From Clytia hemisphaerica (lineage: Eukaryota; Cnidaria; Hydrozoa; Leptothecata; Clytiidae): DNA of 64,000 bases. Below, piece by piece: positions 53,780-64,000 of this stretch. A program made the position numbers and the translations under genes. Position 1 is the stretch's first letter. Every line of letters starts with the position of its first letter. The notes beneath the pieces were generated by a model, which was given only the letters and a program-made list of their open reading frames with translations, ran no database searches and was not told where the DNA came from. The stretch lies in assembly GCA_902728285.1 (NCBI GenBank), contig CACVBU010001050.1, positions 114,797 through 178,796 of the forward strand, read 5' to 3'.

Positions 53780-56700
53780 AAATAAAATTAGAGAAGACTT
53801 TCTAGGAATAGTGTTATATTGCTAGCAAGGGAATGGAAAATCTGCTGGCGTCCATATATTTTTTTCAATGTCTTTTGTAAACGTAAGACTTTTCCGACTT
53901 GTTTCAAAGCACGGTCCATTAAAACTCTACCCGCCAAGCTAAAATTTCCCAAAGATGAACTAACCTGTGCTATCCGAATGATTTCAGCAACAAAACAAGA
54001 GTAAAACATTGTTGAAGGCAAATTACTAGTGCAAAAAGGAAGACCCACAACCTCAAAGGAAAAACTGTCCCTTTTATCAAAAAGTCTAACATCTAGACGA
54101 CCATTGATGTTTCTCAATTCAATGTTCTTCTTCATCTTCTTTCATAGATAGATGTAACTTCTACAGAATAGTACCAACGATCCATATATTCTATGATAAG
54201 GTAGGCAAATTTCATATGTACTGCTTTAAAACATTATCTTTACGACTCTTATTCCAAATACCCCTGATTCACAAACCGGGTGGGAAACTCACCCTACTGG
54301 AAAATCTAGCCAAAATTTTGTTCACAATGGGAAAAATACCATACAGTTTCAACTCCACTGGGAAATTTTTATTATTTCATCCCCATGCAATCTAAAAAAA
54401 TGCATCTCACCAGATTGTTTAACTTGGAGAAATAGTTTCACTTCCACTGGGGTTGTGAGACAGGGTTTTTTGAAAACCACTATCTTTCTTATAACTTTTC
54501 TTCTTGATGGTTAAACAGTTTAGTATCCTTTCAGGGTGGATTTAACAATAGTTTTTACAAAATTGCATATTTTATAGTCTCGTGTGCGAGGTTTACACGT
54601 GTATGTATAGATATACAATAATTTCGCTTTTTCATTGTGATGTTACAATCAAAATGGTGATGAGAAAGGACAGTGTTGAAAATTGGTCACTATTACATGC
54701 GACGAAAAATGGGTTGTATTATTAATCATCTTGAAATGAATAATGCTTTCTTTTTAATACAAACAATTAAAAGTCTAAAACATGTTTCTTTCATGAAATT
54801 CCAACAAATTTTTCCTTATGTTGTGATAATACCAATATCCAACCGTCTACGCTTCACAACCGTGAAGAAAAACCTCACTGGTTTGATCCTACTACCTGAA
54901 GCTGACTCGCCTGAACTAATTTTCAGCAAAAACTGCGAAAATTAGCTCCGCAAAATGCGCCAATTTAACTCACACCTTCAATTGTGTAGCAGTGATGCTG
55001 ATCAAATTGTACCACCTTGAATGATCAGAATCCTGACAACGACTCAAGTGAAATGAAAAAGACCGAAAATGAGCACGAAAATTTAGTCTCAGAGCAGTTC
55101 CAAATTTAGCGCGAATCTGATGGTGTTGTGCCAGATCTTGAACATTCTCAAAACGATTCTCAACAAATATTTGCAGAGATTCCATAGCTAGGAAGACTGC
55201 AATCCTAAGCAATATCCTCAAAAACATAATGTAAAACAACATACAATCAGACCATCAAGCAAAATCTTAAGGAAAAGTATTTGAATAGTTACATATTATA
55301 ATCAGTTTTGAGCAAACCAAATGAAGAAAACAAGGAGAAAATTCTGTAAATCACTGGACTTGAGAAAAGCAGAGAATAGAAAGATGTATTGTCAATTATT
55401 GGAAGTCTGTGGTGTTGATGATTGTGACAATGATAGTGATTTCTTAAAGTAGATTGGTAAACAAACAGGCAAAAGATGCGAGAAACTTTCACATTTTGTT
55501 GAAGCAAATAAAAGCGAGAGGAGGGGTCATCCTACATTAGATATTGAAACTCGTCAGGCGATTTTTTAACGATGGCATGAATATTTAATTGTAACAGTGG
55601 ACAGAAGAAATGGAAGGGACAAAGTATAAATGAGAGAGTATATCCCATGCATTTTTTTTGTTGAGGTTCGTAAAATTGAGGGTTCGTTTTTAAAAGTTAG
55701 ATGTGATTTACCTCTTTTTACATGAAGCTTTTTGAAATTGAAAGTCGAAAAGCTTTTAACTTATATTTTAAGTTAGCTTTTAACATGATTTAAGTTTATT
55801 GATATTATGTTTTGGTGAAAATTTGAAGTGATTTTGGTGAGTACTTCTCGAGATATTCAATTTTTAATTTTTATGACGTCATTGTTTTGACGTCAAAAAT
55901 CATGTTTTGGGTAATAACTTATTTGGTTGCAAAAAATAATCCTAACACATCAATTTTGTTAATGTACGTTGGATTACGCTTCTTTTGATGAATGAATGGG
56001 TACCCTAAAATGAGTGCTATTGGTTTGCATTAGAGTTGGACACGCGGTAACTCGCCCGAGGAATCAATACCTGGCCTCGAAAGTACAGATTGTTGTTTTT
56101 CAAGAAATCATTTGGCCATGGTGACAGTGCTACAATATTTTATTTTTTTTGTAAGTGGGTATTAATACGTTTTCATTGATATTTAGTTTCATGCGAAGGA
56201 ATCCAAGTCGTTTCATAGAATCTTTATAGTACCAGAGCATAGATTCATAAAACTTTGTCAAATATGAAATTATCCCAATAGCAAGTTTTCTAAATTTCAT
56301 CCCATCTAAGTGTGTTACCATTTTATAACCTTCAGGGAATGGAGTTTCACCAATTGTTTGCGCTGAGTGGATACTATCCTCCCTACATTGTGTCAAAACA
56401 CACACGTCATTAATAAGTGCATGAAAGAGAGACAAGTGGTCGACCTTTTCAAGAACATTGAGAAAAAAAGCACAACTTGTTTTACTATTCTCTACATCAC
56501 AAATGGCTAGAGATTTTATAGAAAAAAAGTATTTGAATTTACAGGTTTGCATGTTTATTATTAAAAAGAATGTCTTATATAGAAAGAAAATATATTTCTT
56601 TGACCATCATCTGATTTGTTCACTTCTTTATTAAGTATGAGGGGTAATTCGATCGTATTTTCGGGTCTACTTTTTCCTTTGAACTAAAATTAACATTTAC

Positions 56701-57486
56701 GAATGATAAATTTCTTGAGTTTGAGTGAAACAGTCAGGGATAACTACCAAAATGGCTCTTCCATAGTTGCGGTAACGCCTTGGAAATGCTATATACTTTT
56801 ACTTAAGCTTTGGCTTATAAAGACAGAAGCAGCAACCGGGGCAAAAAGACGAAAAAGCTGTTCCGATTTGCCAGGTGAATATTACTAAAAAGTTGACATA
56901 TTTAGCTTCTTCTTTTATTCAAGATCTTTTTTGGAGATCAAACATACTGGTCGGTCCAATATTGGCAGAATTGTTATGAATTTGTTATCCACACACCGCT
57001 TTATATCTCCCCATTTTTTCATCTCGTACTTGTTCATTTTCATTTATCCTCTTACGTTTTGTTTTTTCTATTCATCTATGATATGATAGAAGTTCAAATG
57101 ATTTCTATATTTTTATATCTAGAGTGTTAGCGTCATCACCAACAGTTAAGAGCCTGAATTATAAGAAGTTTGAAGCAATAGTTTCTTTATTACGAGTCTT
57201 AGCAAGAACTTGGTCTTAGCAACACTTGAAAAACTGAACACCAGTTGATTTTTTTTAAAGCACAGACATTTTGGAAGAAATGTCATATCATGTAATGTAA
57301 TCCTACAAATGTACAAGAAACAAAAAAACGTCCGACCATGTATAAACTATCAATATTACAGGTTAAAGTACTTCATGTACTCAATTACAGGTCCTTCCAA
57401 GTTCTTGCTATTTAATGCCTTCGGAAGTGTTTCGATCGCTTTATCGTAACAAGAATCGTATGTTTTTAAAACGAACTTGCATGGAA
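53779..57486. other. No gene recognised
   Basis: Counterpart of 33508-37399, lacking the 181-bp block. Confidence 0.55.
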
Positions 57487-57559
57487 GGAGCGATGGCCAA
57501 GTGGTTAAAGACGTCAGCATCTCAAACCAAGGATTCGCGGTTAGAAGGAGTGGTCCAGC
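57487..57559 (+). repeat. tRNA-derived (SINE-like) remnant, second copy
   Basis: Same as 37400-37472; a 15-bp duplication (GGATCTCTGGCTGA) follows near 57601-57630. Confidence 0.5.
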
Positions 57560-58703
57560 ATTGTTTCGTCCATTTCATAGAAAGCCGAACTGGCTGGCCG
57601 TGGATCTCTGGCTGAGGATCTCTGGCTGAGGATGTTGATGAAAATTTCTGTCATGACCTAACCCCCGAACCTATATCATTATTCATTCTTGGAATGATGC
57701 GAAAACCTCAAAAGTCAAAAACAGGAAGAAACGTTGAAATAACAGCAGACGACACCAATATTTTCATCCTGATGTTGTTATCATTGGAAGGTGGGGATGG
57801 AAGAAAGAAATGTTCTTCAGCACTGACAAGATAGGCGACCAGAAGAATAAAGTGAAAGTAAAATCCAAGCTGTTTTACTGGAAAATCAGTAAAATTTCAG
57901 CTACTTACGATAATTTGTGATATGTTGTTATTTGCTCATGCATTGTCTGGATGTGATACAACTTCTGCCATACATAAAAAAGGATTTAAACATTTGATAA
58001 CAAGACACTCACTTCATAATCATATGAAAAGCAACTTCCCAAAGTATTAGCACGCAAAACTCTTTTCTTCGCTCCATAATTACAAATTATAAATTTTGAT
58101 GTTCACTCAACTTTCAGAAATTTCAAATGGCTTCTGAAGGCCTTTGAATTTTCTCGCGCTCTTGTCGCACCAAGTTGTCGACACAAATGCACCAGAAAAT
58201 TAGAGTACGAGTGTAGAGGCCAGCTCTGGTTCGAACAGTCTAGAATCCGCGCTCTTCTCCTAAGAAAAACCCTTTGCTTGGAGTCAAGTTGCGGGTTTAT
58301 GGAGAATCGGTATCGGCTTCAGAACTCCCAATGAGCCCTGGTTGTGTTGGTTTCAGTCAGACGGGACGCCATACTGTTTTCAGAGGAATTTTTCGATATC
58401 TCTACAGGAACTAGCAGTAAGTTTTATGTTCTTTGAATATGCTGTTAGGGGTTTTTGGACCAATATAATTTGATTTCATAGAGATCACAAACAAGCGAGG
58501 GGTCCCTTTAAAGTTCTTTTCAATAAAATAACATTCTGATTATTTTAGAATGAATTTTTTGCATTCAGCAGCTGATGATGGTGATTCTATAACATAGCTT
58601 TTGCCAGGAAATGTACCTTCACTGTTAAGCACTTTTAAAAACAACAGGTTTTTGTTCTTTAGGGAAAACAAAGATTTTGACAACTTTGAAGTCCGTGAAT
58701 TAA
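57560..58703. other. No gene recognised; end of C'
   Basis: Counterpart of 37473 to about 38610, up to GTGAATTAAC. Confidence 0.6.
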
Positions 58704-60516
58704 CACAAATTTTTGACAAACCACTTGTCGGCAAGCCATCAGCCAAAATAAATGAGCTTTTCGGTGGGGAGTACTTGAAGCAAGAAAACTTTAAGATGTC
58801 AACTGTGGAGAAAGAGGTTGACGACGGGATTGAGGTTGAATCTGATGGGGGTTTGATCATGGGTATGTACAGCTGTCATGACAGTGTTGACTTTGTATTT
58901 GTTGACAACGATAACCCTTTGAAGAACACCGGGATGGTCAAGGAAGTGTCTGATGAGGAGATTGAGGATGAAGATGACAGCCAGAGCAGCCAAAGCCAGA
59001 GTCAGGATGGCCAGATAGAAGTGTGCGATCATCGTGGCATACCTGGTTGGGACAAAATCGACAAGCTAACTGATATGCTACTTGCGCAGAAGGGAATCAG
59101 CATTCTACCTTCGTTTGCAGCCAACATCGTCGCCTCGTTCAATCAGCTTGACGAGTTTGACAAGAAAGCCATGGTCTGGCAACCAGTGAAGATGAAGCCT
59201 GCTTCTGGTCGATTCCAACGAAAGAAGAGAATGTCTGGTCATGCTGCTGCTCGAGAGATTGCAATGAGAAGATGTTTTCTCACCGGTGGCAGTCCTGCCT
59301 TCCAACCGTCCAAAAATAGAATAGTGGAAGCTATTTTTGTTAAGTTATGCAGCAGACACCATACCGGCACTACCATCACAGATCATCCTGGGAAGAAGAA
59401 GGCCAAGTTTGCTTCCCGTCTTAAGCTCATCTTGGAAGAATACAACAACTTACGTTCCAGAGTTTTCAACAGCAAATCCCTGAAAGAACAGACCTCGATC
59501 ACCCTCTTCAACGTTAACCAAACAAACATTATCCAAGTGGTTTAAAAACAAGGTGCGCGTTGAAGAAGTAACAGAGCTGATGAAAGGACAACCGATACCA
59601 CCTCAGTTTTACAACAACGAAGAAAAAGATGGGATTGAACCAAATGGACTTGTCGCGTGATGCTCCCCTGGTCACCTTTACTGATGCAAGGGACAAGATC
59701 GGCCAGGCGAAGAGGAAAAGAATTCAACGAACAACAGACATAGACAAAATCAGTACCAGCCCTGTCCACTTCTTGCCAACTGATGTTCTCCCTGATCCTC
59801 TATCACTGTCACCGCCGCCACCTGCTTCAGCATCAACCCAGCAACCACCAGAAGAAACCCAGCCAATGCAAAAATCACCACAGCTTTCGCCACCCCCACC
59901 ACCATCACTGATGCCATCCGCCACAACAACATCAACCCAGCAGCTACCTTTTGGTTGTGTGCAGTTACCTCAACAAATGCTGATGCAGTTTCCACAGCCA
60001 CCAACATTGATGCAACCCCCACCAAATCAAACAATATTCTATCTTCCCATCAAGCCAAATCCTGCAGAACCTCATCCTTTCATGCCGCCAAAACCAGTGC
60101 CAAATTTCATCATACATCCATCTGGACAAGGACCACCACCAGCAGCACAAAAAGGTAAGCCGATTGGTTTGCCAAAGTCCACATATTATCGCTACCTGTC
60201 TAAAGGCAAGGATCCTGAAACGGCAAGGATCCTGAAACGGCAAGGATCCTGAAACGGCAATGATCCTGAAACGGCAAGGATCCTGAAACGGCAATGATCC
60301 TGAAACGGCAAGGATCCTGAAACGGCAAAAGCTCGGAAACCCTACTCTTGCAGGGAATGCAACAAAGTGGTAACAGCAGGACATGACCGCTATTATGGCT
60401 ACAAATATTGCCCTAATGAGCCTGGGGCCTTACCACATGAACAGTGGAAGGAGAATGTGAAAAAACTTATTGAAAAGAAAAAAACAATCAAAGCAAGCCT
60501 AAATGCACTAAAATGA
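58704..60516 (+). pseudogene. Gene 1 copy A'': C-terminal part only
   Basis: Begins abruptly inside the gene (ACAAATTTTTGAC, equal to 43751 on), so the zinc-ribbon and catalytic core are missing. Retains the acidic linker, RGIPGWDKIDKL, basic block, Pro-rich tail and Cys/His end. An extra A near 59525, the 5-base deletion near 59600 and the seven-unit minisatellite break the frame. The sequence follows A' rather than A at diagnostic differences (6-base and 9-base in-frame gaps). Confidence 0.75.
60208..60326 (+). repeat. 17-bp minisatellite, 7 full units
   Basis: Seven AAGGATCCTGAAACGGC-type units, two with AATG. Confidence 0.85.
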
Positions 60517-60639
60517 AAAAGATTAGGTGTGCTTTGATTGTTTTTCTTTTAAATAAGTGTTTTGTTTTTATAGTTTATCTTTCCCATTTTTCTACATTTT
60601 TGGTGTCAAAAAATGTTGTTATTTGTATAAATCAAATTG

Positions 60640-61005
60640 AAATCGAAAGTGAAAGTGGATTGCAAACTGTTAAAAAATGTGCTGTCAGTGAAAAGACGTA
60701 GTAAATTTCTGATCTCTTGAAAACGAAAGTGAAAGTGATCACGTGACTTATTCAAAGTAGCATATTACCTTCTTTTGTTTAACATTCTTTTGTTTTACAC
60801 TCTTTTGTTTTACACTCTTATGTTGATAGTAGACATATTTAGTTAAGGTACTTTATCTTTAACTTTATAAATGTACATAGTTTTCAGCTTTTATTTGTGC
60901 ATAGTCCAAATCGAAAGTGAAAGTGGATTGCAAATTGTCAAAAATGTGCTATCAGTGAAAAGACTTCTGATCTCTTGAAAACGAAAGTGAAAGTGATCAC
61001 GTGAC
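60640..61005 (+). promoter_or_regulatory. Two IRF/E-box composites (A'')
   Basis: Counterpart of 45683-46050 with the same GAAANN arrays and CACGTG boxes. Confidence 0.55.
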
Positions 61006-61319
61006 TTATTTGAAGAAGCATATTACCTTCTTTTGTTTAACATTCTTTTGTTTTACCATTCTTTTGTTTTACATTCTTCTGTTCATATATTAGGATATTT
61101 TATCATGACATTTTTAAACGTACATATTTTATCTTGTACATAGTTTATGAAAAAATGAAAAATGACCTTTCTGTTCTTTTCTGCACCCTCCAAAAAGGGC
61201 CTCTCAGCCCATAGATTTAGTAATTTTCATAATGGTCAAGTGACTTATTTTGGAGAAATCTACTTGGGACCATATATTTCATGTTCGTTTCTTTTTTTCT
61301 TTTACAGAAAATAATAAAA

Positions 61320-61487
61320 ATGAATCAAGAGCAGCAAGAATCAGACCAAGACCAGTTCACCATATTCCTGGGTGACCTAGAGGAGGTGGGGCTTGACGTG
61401 ATGTCCTGTAAAAAATTCTGTTTGGTGATATTTTTTGTGTTTTTTTTGTACTGTCGCTGTTATTGTTGATTTGGTTTTTGTCCGTAA
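61320..61487 (+). pseudogene. Small tail-anchored membrane protein, A'' copy, frameshifted as read
   Basis: Extra T residues in the T run near 61441 change the end of the hydrophobic segment, and a further extra C lies near 61482. The run-length nature suggests sequencing error. Confidence 0.5.
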
Positions 61488-61885
61488 ATGTTTAGTTTCG
61501 TTTGGTTTCGTTTTGGTTCGTTTGTTCTTGTTTGCTGATGTTTTTTTATATTTTTATAGCTTTTTAACCACCTATAACGTATATTTTTGTACATTTTTGT
61601 ATTGTTAGTTTGTATTTAAAAGGAATTTTCTTACGTGCGCGGTAAACCTCTCTAAACTCACTAAAATTAGACATTTAAATTCAGTTTGGAAAGGTCAGAA
61701 AATAAGCTGTCAGTGAAAAGACTTTTAGAGAAAACGAAAGTAAAAGTGAATTTGAAAGTGTCAAAAAGCATGCTCTCAGCCAAAAGACTTAGTAAATTTT
61801 AGAATGGTTGTGTTCTTTTGAACACTGTATTTCTCTCCTTTTTCTTATTTTGTAGATCTTTCGACAAACAACAACAACAAGGATC

Positions 61886-61931
61886 ACCCTAGCTAGGTAG
61901 TTCTAACTGAGTTCAATTCTCAGTCTAGGGT
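61886..61931 (+). ncRNA. Compact tRNA-like hairpin (A'')
   Basis: Identical stem and loop layout to 46924-46969. Confidence 0.55.
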
Positions 61932-63292
61932 AATGCTAAATGCACTTTAAATCAAGAAATCTTAAGAAGAAGGAATCAAAAAGGTAAGAAAGAGGCAAAT
62001 TGTAAGGCATTACTTGAAATTGAACAAATATATGCGAAATATCAGCTGATAATGGGCTGATTTTTTAAATCTCGGCAGCTATCATTTTGCGCGCATTCGC
62101 GCGCAACTTCTTCTCTTCTTTCGTTGCCCTTTTTTTCTCCCCCCCCCCTTTTACGTCGAAGATCGTTCACCGGGTTTTGCGCAGGGGCCATGCCAATCTT
62201 CTCTATATCGTTAAGCATCAAGATAAAGGCATTTTCAAACAGTTCTACTTTGAAAATAACTTGTGGTTCAATTGCTGACAAAACAAATTAGGATACAATC
62301 AGTGTGCAACAAATCTTTCCAACGAATGTCTACGCCCACACCACGATGAAAACACTCGTTCTCGTTCGATTACGGAAGGGGGTGGAATCCACCAGACAAG
62401 CGATTTTTTGTCAATCTCAACGAACAATTTTTTAACGTTTTGGCTTAAAAGAATCCAGCTAAAATCCTTTAAATTCGCCAAATCTTTTAAATGGTTATAA
62501 CTTTTGATGAAGTTATGGAATCAATTTCAAATTTTCAAAGGTTTGACAAGAGGAGTGTAAAGAGATAGAAAGAAAATTCTTGAAAACAATGGAAATACCG
62601 CTCGTCCTATACCAGGTCCTTTGCTCTTAAGGGAGTAAGTATGTTTCGGTTAATGGATTTTTTTGTTTTTAGTCTAATCCCAGTTTAATTATGCGTAAAC
62701 TTTAGGGGGTTATATTTTGGGAACACCTCGGTCAGACCAAAAGATACCTATATTTTCTTGCTCAGAAATTCCTAGCGATTCTAATGATATAACCGCATCA
62801 TAAGATAAAAAAGCAACAGAATGGTGTAAAATTTGTTACTTCATACTAAAAAGTTTAAAAGGATAAAAAAGTTTCACCAATTTCTTCTCTCCTAAGGCCT
62901 CGTTACACGTTGCATATCTTTGAAATATTTTTTCTTCTTATTTTTGATCTCATTCACACACAAAAAAACTCCTTTCTTTCTCTCTTTTCAAAGAATTGTA
63001 GACTTTTTGCAAGAAAACAACTCATAAAACGCATTGGCTGAATGATCGAATGAATGGAATTCTTTACTTACATAGTAAATTCTCCTTCTCTTCCATTTTT
63101 ATGAATATCGTAACAGCGCTGATTGTTTGTTTTTAATCGACTTTTCAAAGATAGAACAATGGGAGTGTGACGTCAATGAAATAAAGATTTCAGACTGTAG
63201 TAATGATCAATGTGACTATGAAAATGACTTCTATACTTAAAAAATTGTAGCGATAAATTCTTCGACCCGTAAATACCCATATTGTTTACGCA
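61932..63292. other. Module end, U6-like join, and gene-free start of C''
   Basis: The GCGCAGGG join recurs near 62170-62182 with the same left and right partners as at 47218; no gene follows up to 63292. Confidence 0.6.
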
Positions 63293-64000
63293 ATGAGATC
63301 GATCGGTAAAGGATATGCATATATAGAAAAATTCAATGCTTTGATGAACTTACCAATGGTTGCCACAAGTTATAATGAAACAGTTTCTTCTCTTGTTAAA
63401 GAGACACAAGAGGTTGCAGACGAGACCATGAATGAAGCAGCTGATGATCTAAAGGAGGGTGAGGATGTAAAGGATGTAAGCATTTCTGCGGATGGTTCAT
63501 GGCAGCGTAGAGGATTTTCCTCTTTGAACGGCAAAATCTTAGATTGTGAGGACATGAGTAGGTACTGCAAGAGTTGTAACACATGGACATCTGAAAAGTC
63601 AAACCGTTACAAGTACAACAAGTGGAAGAAGGTTCACAAGAAATATTGCAAGATTAATCATGTTGGATGTGCAGGTACAGGCGCAACACAAATTTTTGAT
63701 CGAAAACAGAAGATTACGATACATTGAATATCTGGGTGATGGAGACAGCAAAGGGTTCGACTGTGTTGCTGAAAAATACCCAGCCCTTAATATGAAGAAA
63801 CTGGAGTGCATCGGACACGTACAAAAAAGAGTGGGAAAAAAGAGTGGGGAAAAGGATGTGAACCTTGAAAAAGAAAGTGAAAGGACTTAACGGGAAGTTG
63901 ACAGCACACTGATTGATAGCTGCAGAACTATAATGGAATAGCTGTTGTAACCAACTAAAGGAGACTGGAAGGATTTCTGCCGTTCTTTCTCATGTCCGTT
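63293..64000 (+). pseudogene. Decayed Mutator-like transposase, third copy, cut by the window end
   Basis: Same protein as at 48330, with extra 1-base to 3-base indels near 63580-63600 and 63900-63970 that are not in the other two copies. Confidence 0.65.

Noticed and set aside
58601-59545. Fusion of C'-derived start with gene 1 as a new protein
   Set aside because: The upstream part has no coding character and the downstream frame breaks soon; more likely a rearrangement by-product.
1-64000. Bacterial or viral operon interpretation
   Set aside because: Introns, LINEs, CCAAT promoters and low coding density indicate an animal nuclear genome.

Overview
The window reads as AT-rich nuclear DNA of an invertebrate animal. 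Evidence includes spliceosomal intron signals (AAG|GTAAGA donors, pyrimidine tract plus AG acceptors), CCAAT and YY1-like promoters, a CR1/L2-type LINE whose ORF1 carries an esterase domain, Mutator and PIF1-helicase remnants, a tRNA-derived repeat and trinucleotide microsatellites. The mix of repeats and IRF-type elements fits a cnidarian (anthozoan) best, but species is inference.

Layout. 1-763: LINE ORF1 fragment. 764-6974: gene 1 module, copy A. 6975-13980: gene 2 module. 13980-22890: gene 3 module. 22886-38640: segment C (U6-like fragment, decayed Mutator transposase, decayed PIF1-like helicase, a LINE insertion, an RGG-rich frame, long non-coding stretches). 38640-40300: segment D, ending in what looks like the 3' end of a further module. 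40301-47225: gene 1 module again (copy A') with its promoter. 47226-58704: segment C' (no LINE). 58705-62175: third, partial gene 1 copy (A''). 62176-64000: start of C''. A-to-C and A'-to-C' are near-identical, but A'-C' lacks the 15.9 kb holding genes 2 and 3; the join lies in a short sequence (GCGCAGGG) shared by module ends.

The notable content is a family of three tandem, same-strand paralogous modules. Each has a CCAAT-rich promoter with a YY1-like ATGGC motif and a short upstream frame (seen for gene 2, gene 3 and gene 1'); in genes 2 and 3 a small Cys/His exon; a large exon encoding a DDE-type, transposase-derived protein with two zinc-binding-like modules; one or two downstream exons for small C-terminally anchored membrane proteins; an exon containing a compact tRNA-like hairpin with compensatory changes; and a terminal pyrimidine tract running into an antisense U6 snRNA-like sequence. 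Between these exons sit many copies of an IRF/ISRE-type array (GAAANN repeats) and palindromic GGTCACGTGACC E-boxes. Gene 3 alone has an uninterrupted reading frame (109 + 1188 codons); genes 1 and 2 have frame breaks. I suggest, as inference, an interferon-regulatory-factor-responsive, transposase-derived gene family that makes both a DNA-binding-type protein and membrane micropeptides from one locus. Many 1-base differences between near-identical copies, concentrated near position 64000, may be assembly errors, so pseudogene calls are conditional.
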